A DNA stretch of 17,616 nucleotides from Oscillospiraceae bacterium. GTDB lineage: Bacteria > Bacillota > Clostridia > Oscillospirales > UBA929. How positions within the stretch are numbered: position 1 is the stretch's first letter; each line of letters opens with the position of its first letter. Where the stretch lies: the NCBI GenBank assembly GCA_009777685.1, contig WRLJ01000006.1, positions 1 through 17,616 on the forward strand. The letters are read 5' to 3'. The notes below the pieces were generated by a model, which did not search any database, was not told the DNA's origin, and worked only from the letters and a program-made list of their open reading frames with translations. Of this stretch, positions 13,423-17,616 are shown one piece after another. Position numbers and translations under genes: made by a program.

Positions 13423-14313
13423 TCACTCTCCGTTCAACCCGTCCCTGTCCGTAACGGATTGGGATATAACCTCATAGCCGTTTTTGCTAAACCGCAGCTC
13501 GGATACCAGAACCCCGATCGGGGTTGACGACGCAAAGCGAATGTCCTGCGCGAGGGTTACCGTCCCCCGCTCCGGGGCGATTCTCCAGTCGCCGGCTCCG
13601 TAGACCTCGATGGCCGCTTCCTCGTACAGCCGGCCGCTTTCCCAGCGCAGCAGCCCGGTTTCACTCTCGTAGATCAGGCCAGGCCCCGGTTTGTCACTCC
13701 CCAGCGGGATCGTTTGCGTAAAGCCGGTTTCCCCCACGGCGATCTCCGCTTGAAAATCCGGAAGCAGCGTCCCCGCCGCGGAAAATCCCCACGGGTGAAT
13801 GTCGCTTGACACCTGCTTGACGGTTCCTTCCGACCAAGTCAAAACGGCGATGCTGACGCAGCCGCCTGTACCGCCTGTGTCCGCGTAAATTACCAGCTCT
13901 TGGCCGCCGTCGCCGTCGATATCCATCGCCTCAGCGCCCAAATAACCCGCGATGACGATCTCATCCAGGGACTCCGAATACTCCACGCCGCCGCAAGTCA
14001 GCTCCACCGTCACATCAGGGCCGCTGTACAGCACCGTCTGACCGTGCCGTTTATACTGGCGCGTATGATTGTATTGGCTGTAGTCCAACGCGCACCGGAT
14101 GACCGCCGTTTCCGGTACGCCGTCCCCGTCAAAATCGCAGAGAACCGTATCCACAATCGGCAATGCGTTGTTTTGCTCCTGAATAGGGGTAGGTTTCAAC
14201 GAAATCGTTTCTGAGCCGCTAACGCTGGGATCACCCGTTGTAGTAATGCAACCGCATAGGGTAACCGCGAGCAGGAACGAAAGCAACAGTCCCCACAGAG
14301 ACATGTTTTTCAT
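13423..14313 (-). CDS. Lipoprotein with DxDGDG (FG-GAP/calcium-loop-like) motifs, function unknown
   Basis: This 296-aa protein has a lipoprotein signal MKNMSLWGLLLSFLLAV ending LCGC (lipidated C22), then a Ser/Thr-rich spacer. VLCDFDGDGVPETAVIRC (DxDGDG at 60-65) and EAMDIDGDGGQELVIY follow. These acidic loops and their surrounding strands resemble FG-GAP/VCBS-type repeats, which often bind calcium and occur in secreted proteins. The C-terminal third is beta-rich with no motif I can name. The ATG at 14313 has GGGAGG about 9 nt upstream. It starts 18 bp after the SpoIID-like gene and is probably co-transcribed with it. Its stop lies 17 bp from the hairpin array that separates it from the next lipoprotein. 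Confidence 0.87.
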   Translation of the reverse strand: MKNMSLWGLLLSFLLAVTLCGCITTTGDPSVSGSETISLKPTPIQEQNNALPIVDTVLCDFDGDGVPETAVIRCALDYSQYNHTRQYKRHGQTVLYSGPDVTVELTCGGVEYSESLDEIVIAGYLGAEAMDIDGDGGQELVIYADTGGTGGCVSIAVLTWSEGTVKQVSSDIHPWGFSAAGTLLPDFQAEIAVGETGFTQTIPLGSDKPGPGLIYESETGLLRWESGRLYEEAAIEVYGAGDWRIAPERGTVTLAQDIRFASSTPIGVLVSELRFSKNGYEVISQSVTDRDGLNGE

Positions 14314-14331
14314 GGCGGCAATCCTCCCAGC

Positions 14332-15576
14332 TTATATCACTTCAAAGAATTTAATCGCGCCGGGGCTTTTGTTCAGTATGCTGGGTGAGCCTGTATAATA
14401 TGAATAGTAATAATCTAGTATTTGAGAGTGGGAATATCCTTGCTCAGCCAGATAGATTGCTCCCAACTGCCTCAACGTACCGCTACCTTCTCCTGCGGTA
14501 TTATAAGAACCGGCGTTATGCTGGGCCTGCAAGATTTTGTTGTCTGATGTGCGAATTCCCACTGAGAGGGTCGCGTTGGTTATGCTCGTAATAAAGGAAG
14601 GAGCGTTATCATACGAGTATTTTTGGCAACAGGTAGTAGAACACACATGAGCCCCTGTAGTCGAGTGTTTGGGATATATGCAATTGAACCACCCAAACAT
14701 CTTTATGGCTACCGCAACAGCACGTCTTGCAGTATTAGCTTGAGCAGGAGTACTGTTCGCAAATGCACTATGGTTATTATCATAACCGAACTCATGTTTC
14801 ATGACCTTGGGTATATATGCCTGAAATGTTTCTAATTCGAGACTTCCACCTGGCATGAGTATATAGATTGTATGTGGCAGTACATCGCTACTCTCTAAAA
14901 ATGTTGGTGGCGGAGTTCTTGTCAACGTGGCGGAATTCCGCTGCAACAAAACCTCATCATGGAGGAACTTTCGCCATGCATTACGGGTGAGTACACCCGT
15001 GTTATCGCTTATTTTGACTGTTCTAAATGCAATATCCTCTATCGCCTGAAGAGTCATCCTCCTGTTTCCGCGAGCATACAAATAGTCCTCATACGACGCA
15101 CTATCATTAACATAATACCATGCGCCTTCAATCTTCTCGAGGACGACTGTTCGGTAGTTTATTCCATTGTATGCAAAATAATCATCTCCATTCACGACAG
15201 AAAATTCTACCCCCACTAAATACACATCTATCGATCTTTCACGGTTTTCATACTCAGTGTATTCAATGGCGATATTTTCAGGTAAGCGCCAAATATCAAC
15301 AACTTTCGACGAAGAGATGTTATGTAGTCCGGCGTGTTGCTTCGCTAGAGATTCACTGTCGCAGAAAACGGAGAATTCCGGACGCTTCTCTGGGGTAATG
15401 CATAAGAGAAGGGATTCCCAGTTTTTGTCTCCCAAAGCCTCGTAAAACTGTGTTATGACCTGTTCTTGCAATGAGTTATTTGCCACAGGCACTGCAATTG
15501 CATAAGGCATCGGAGCGCAGGCGAGGAACAAAGCGAGTGCAAGGAACGGGGCCAAGATAGTTTTAGTTTTTTTCAT
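14332..15576 (-). CDS. Exported SpoIID/LytB-like protein with NTF2-like N-terminal region
   Basis: This 414-aa protein has a signal peptide (about 1-28, MKKTKTILAPFLALALFLAC). An NTF2/SnoaL-like stretch follows (about 33-160, VITQFYEALGDKNWESLL). The C-terminal half (about 240-414) resembles SpoIID: YIPKVMKHEFG with candidate catalytic E262, ARRAVAVAIKMFG, GAHVCSTTCCQKYSYD (C312, C316, C317), and GSGTLRQLGAIYLAEQGYSHSQILDYYY. SpoIID is a peptidoglycan lytic transglycosylase of spore engulfment. The usual HC before the glutamine is CC here. The ATG at 15576 is chosen for AAGGAG 9 nt upstream; the ATG at 15582 is too close. The gene is much AT-richer than its neighbours, suggesting transfer. 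It heads a probable operon with one or two lipoproteins. SpoIID-like activity is inferred, and a non-sporulation cell-wall role is equally possible. Confidence 0.78.
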   Translation of the reverse strand: MKKTKTILAPFLALALFLACAPMPYAIAVPVANNSLQEQVITQFYEALGDKNWESLLLCITPEKRPEFSVFCDSESLAKQHAGLHNISSSKVVDIWRLPENIAIEYTEYENRERSIDVYLVGVEFSVVNGDDYFAYNGINYRTVVLEKIEGAWYYVNDSASYEDYLYARGNRRMTLQAIEDIAFRTVKISDNTGVLTRNAWRKFLHDEVLLQRNSATLTRTPPPTFLESSDVLPHTIYILMPGGSLELETFQAYIPKVMKHEFGYDNNHSAFANSTPAQANTARRAVAVAIKMFGWFNCIYPKHSTTGAHVCSTTCCQKYSYDNAPSFITSITNATLSVGIRTSDNKILQAQHNAGSYNTAGEGSGTLRQLGAIYLAEQGYSHSQILDYYYSYYTGSPSILNKSPGAIKFFEVI

Positions 15577-15619
15577 AGTCATCGTCTCCTTTGAATGATG
15601 TAGATTTTGGACTTGATAT

Positions 15620-15648
15620 ATCTTACCATAAGAAAAACAGCCTGTCAA
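15620..15648 (-). promoter_or_regulatory. Strong sigma-A promoter of the SpoIID-like gene
   Basis: The minus strand reads TTGACA (15648-15643), a 17-bp spacer, then TAAGAT (15625-15620). The -35 is perfect and the -10 matches 5 of 6. Initiation near 15613 gives a leader of about 37 nt. A vegetative-type promoter argues against expression only during sporulation. Confidence 0.8.
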
Positions 15649-15710
15649 TAGATTTGGAAAAAAATTCTATTGCTCTTATATTCAAGCACTCCAACCATTA
15701 AATCCGCGCC

Positions 15711-16340
15711 TCATTTCCCCCCCGCCGGGCAATACTCCGCCAGCGCGCATTCCCCGCAGCGAGGCTTTCGCGCGGCGCAAACCGTTCTGCCGTGATGAAC
15801 AAGCCGGTGGCAGAAGGCCAGCCGTTCCGGCGCGGGGATGATTTTCTCCAGGGCCAGTTCTACTGTATACGGCTCCTTGCTGGCCGCAAAGCCCAGCCGG
15901 TTGGACAAGCGGATGCAGTGGGTGTCCGTCACCAGCGCGGGCTTTCCATAGACCTCGCCCAGGATCAGGCTGGCCGTTTTGCGGCCGATTCCGGGCAGCT
16001 CCAGCAGAGCTTCCAGGGTATCCGGCACAACGCCGTTATGCTTTTCTAATAAAATTTTCGCGCAGGACTTGAGATTGGCCGCCTTTGTGTGGTAAAATCC
16101 ACAGGGACGGATCAATTCCTCGAGGAGTTCAATCGGCGCGGAGGCAAACGCCTCCAGATCGGGCAGCGCCTCATACAGCGGCCCGGCGACGAGGTTGACC
16201 CGCGCGTCGGTGCATTGCGCGGCCAGCCGCGTGTTGAATAACAGCCGCCACGGGCTGTCGTAGTCCAGCGTGCAGTCCGCCTCCGGATACAGCGCCTTCA
16301 AAATCCCGATCACCGCGCCCGCGCGTTCGCGTTTGGTCAT
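15711..16340 (-). CDS. nth: Endonuclease III (DNA glycosylase/AP lyase)
   Basis: This base-excision repair enzyme removes oxidised pyrimidines and cleaves the abasic strand. It is 209 aa, the family length. The helix-hairpin-helix is LPGIGRKTA with catalytic lysine K121, followed by VTDTH with catalytic D139. The C-terminal [4Fe-4S] loop is complete: C188, C195, C198, C204 in the C-x6-C-x2-C-x5-C spacing. QCTD (42-45) corresponds to the QATD of the enterobacterial enzyme. The ATG at 16340 has only a weak GGCGGG ribosome binding site. It diverges from glyA across 59 bp. The 60-70 bp downstream hold the SpoIID-like promoter and no clear terminator hairpin. Confidence 0.96.
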   Translation of the reverse strand: MTKRERAGAVIGILKALYPEADCTLDYDSPWRLLFNTRLAAQCTDARVNLVAGPLYEALPDLEAFASAPIELLEELIRPCGFYHTKAANLKSCAKILLEKHNGVVPDTLEALLELPGIGRKTASLILGEVYGKPALVTDTHCIRLSNRLGFAASKEPYTVELALEKIIPAPERLAFCHRLVHHGRTVCAARKPRCGECALAEYCPAGGK

Positions 16341-16399
16341 AGCCGGTTCCCGCCTTTCCCGATGTAACTACACTATCAGTATAAAGGAGAACGTCCACT

Positions 16400-17616
16400 A
16401 TGGTCAAGGAGTCCATGCAGTGTATCGCCAAGCACGATCCGGAGGCGGCCCGCGCGATCGGCCGCGAGCTGGCCCGCCAGCAGCGCAATATCGAGCTGAT
16501 CGCTTCGGAAAACATTGTCTCGGAGGCCGTGCTGGCCGCGATGGGGAGCGTGCTGACCAACAAATACGCCGAGGGCTATCCCGGAAAGCGCTACTACGGC
16601 GGCTGCGAGCATGTCGACGAGGCCGAGGATCTGGCCAGACAGCGCGCCATGAAGCTGTTCGGCGCCCAGCACGCCAATGTCCAGCCGCACAGCGGCGCCA
16701 ACGCCAACAACGCCGTCTATTTCGCCTTCTGCAAGCCCGGCGACACCATCCTGGGCATGAATCTTTCCCAGGGGGGGCACCTTTCCCACGGCCTGCCCGT
16801 CAACATCTCCGGCGCGTATTACAACGTCGTGCCCTACGGCGTGGACGAGGAGACGCACCGCATCGACTACGACCGGCTCCGGGCGCTGGCGCTGGAGCAT
16901 AAGCCAAAGCTGATCATCGCCGGCGCGTCGGCCTACCCGCGCGCCATCAATTTCACGCTGTTCGCCTCCATCGCCAAGGAATGCGGCGCCAAGCTGTTCG
17001 TCGATATGGCCCATATCGCGGGGCTGGTCGCGGCGGGTCTGCACCAGAATCCCGTCCCCTACGCGGATGTGACGACCTCCACCACGCACAAGACGCTGCG
17101 CGGCCCGCGCGGCGGCCTGATCCTCTGCGATGAGGAGCACGCCAAGGCCGTGGACAAGGCCATCTTTCCCGGCACGCAGGGCGGCCCGCTGATGCACATC
17201 ATCGCCGCCAAGGCCATCTGCTTCCGCGAGGCGTCCGGCAACAGCTTCAAGGCCTATCAGGCCCAGGTGCTGACCAACGCCCACGCGCTGGCCGACGCGC
17301 TGCTGGACAAGGGCTTCGATCTGGTCTCCGGCGGCACGGACACCCATCTGATGCTGGTGGACCTGCGCCCGTTCCGCATCACGGGGCGCGAGATGCAGCA
17401 CCGTTTGGACGAGGTGTATATCACCGCCAACAAGAATACCATCCCCAACGATCCGGAAAAGCCGTTCGTCGCCTCCGGCCTGCGGCTGGGGACCCCCGCG
17501 GTCACCACGCGCGGCTTCGGCGTTGAGGAAATGGGGACCATCGCGGAGTTGATCTATCTGACCGCCACGGATTTTGAAAACCAGCAGGATCACATCCGCG
17601 ACACGGTCCGCTCTCT
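16400..17616 (+). CDS. glyA: Serine hydroxymethyltransferase (3'-truncated by window edge)
   Basis: This PLP enzyme interconverts serine and glycine while charging tetrahydrofolate with one-carbon units. The first 405 codons are present, which is most of a family protein of about 415-430 aa. It shows ELIASENIVS, TNKYAEGYPGKRYYGG, VQPHSGANAN, DMAHIAGLVAAG, and TTSTTHKTLRGPRGG with the Schiff-base lysine K231. FPGTQGGPLMH and a C-terminal domain (GLRLGTPAVTTRGFG) follow. An AAAGGAGA lies 9 nt before the ATG at 16400. It is divergent from nth. I did not find a convincing promoter in the 59-bp gap; it may lie within the start of nth. Confidence 0.96.
   Translation, partial: MVKESMQCIAKHDPEAARAIGRELARQQRNIELIASENIVSEAVLAAMGSVLTNKYAEGYPGKRYYGGCEHVDEAEDLARQRAMKLFGAQHANVQPHSGANANNAVYFAFCKPGDTILGMNLSQGGHLSHGLPVNISGAYYNVVPYGVDEETHRIDYDRLRALALEHKPKLIIAGASAYPRAINFTLFASIAKECGAKLFVDMAHIAGLVAAGLHQNPVPYADVTTSTTHKTLRGPRGGLILCDEEHAKAVDKAIFPGTQGGPLMHIIAAKAICFREASGNSFKAYQAQVLTNAHALADALLDKGFDLVSGGTDTHLMLVDLRPFRITGREMQHRLDEVYITANKNTIPNDPEKPFVASGLRLGTPAVTTRGFGVEEMGTIAELIYLTATDFENQQDHIRDTVRS

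Noticed and set aside
13181..13426. 81-codon minus-strand ORF made of the tandem repeat (GRDDLGAPCFP-type repeats)
   Set aside because: The repeated peptide simply reflects the repeated DNA hairpins; no convincing start signal or domain.
16341..16399. Promoter for glyA in the nth-glyA gap (TATCAGTATAAA region)
   Set aside because: The TA-rich stretch overlaps the ribosome binding site and has no matching -35, so initiation there is unlikely.
16376..17593. 405-codon minus-strand ORF
   Set aside because: Antisense to glyA, whose catalytic motifs are complete in the plus frame.

Overview
The window looks like a chromosomal segment from a GC-rich Clostridia-type Firmicute, plausibly an Oscillospirales or Christensenellales relative from a gut, rumen or similar plant-degrading habitat. 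The basis is inference from several features: strong GGAGG ribosome binding sites, sigma-A promoters with 17-bp spacers, a Bacillus-type ARG box, an argC-argJ-argB-argD-argF cluster with a bifunctional-type ArgJ, lipoproteins with classical lipoboxes, a SpoIID-like protein and a secreted GH10 xylanase. Most genes have the GC-rich third positions that create many spurious antisense ORFs. The segment at about 14.3-15.7 kb is clearly AT-richer.

Left part (1-5560, all minus strand). A two-gene signalling block consists of a response regulator with an HD-GYP output domain followed downstream by a FIST-domain protein that runs off the left edge. An extended -10 promoter drives it. Next is a two-gene unit of a three-TM membrane protein of unknown function and a membrane-anchored, CBM-containing GH10 xylanase, with its own promoter and a terminator. 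A 122-bp palindromic repeat (copy 1) lies between the two units.

Centre (5748-11856, plus strand). A divergent promoter region carries an ARG box matching the Bacillus consensus at 17 of 18 positions, plus a weaker tandem partner, over a consensus promoter. The genes follow in the order: small GNAT acetyltransferase, repeat copy 2 (which supplies the GNAT stop codon), argC (type 2), an 80-aa zinc-ribbon protein, argJ, argB, argD, argF. Together these convert glutamate to citrulline. argG, argH and carAB are not in the window. The operator on the GNAT promoter suggests the GNAT is the first gene of the arginine operon and could supply or modify N-acetylglutamate.

Right part (11880-16340, minus strand). 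Three exported proteins of poorly known function lie in tandem: a SpoIID-like protein with an NTF2-like N-terminal region, a lipoprotein with DxDGDG motifs, and a second lipoprotein probably built of beta-propeller-like repeats. A 250-bp array of tandem GC-rich hairpins separates the two lipoproteins. nth (endonuclease III) lies upstream, and glyA diverges from it and runs off the right edge.

The most unusual material is (i) the ARG-box-controlled GNAT at the head of the arg operon, (ii) a family of non-coding double-hairpin repeats at three loci with signs of compensatory change, and (iii) the AT-rich SpoIID-like/lipoprotein cassette. No CRISPR array, rRNA, tRNA, transposase or phage gene was seen.
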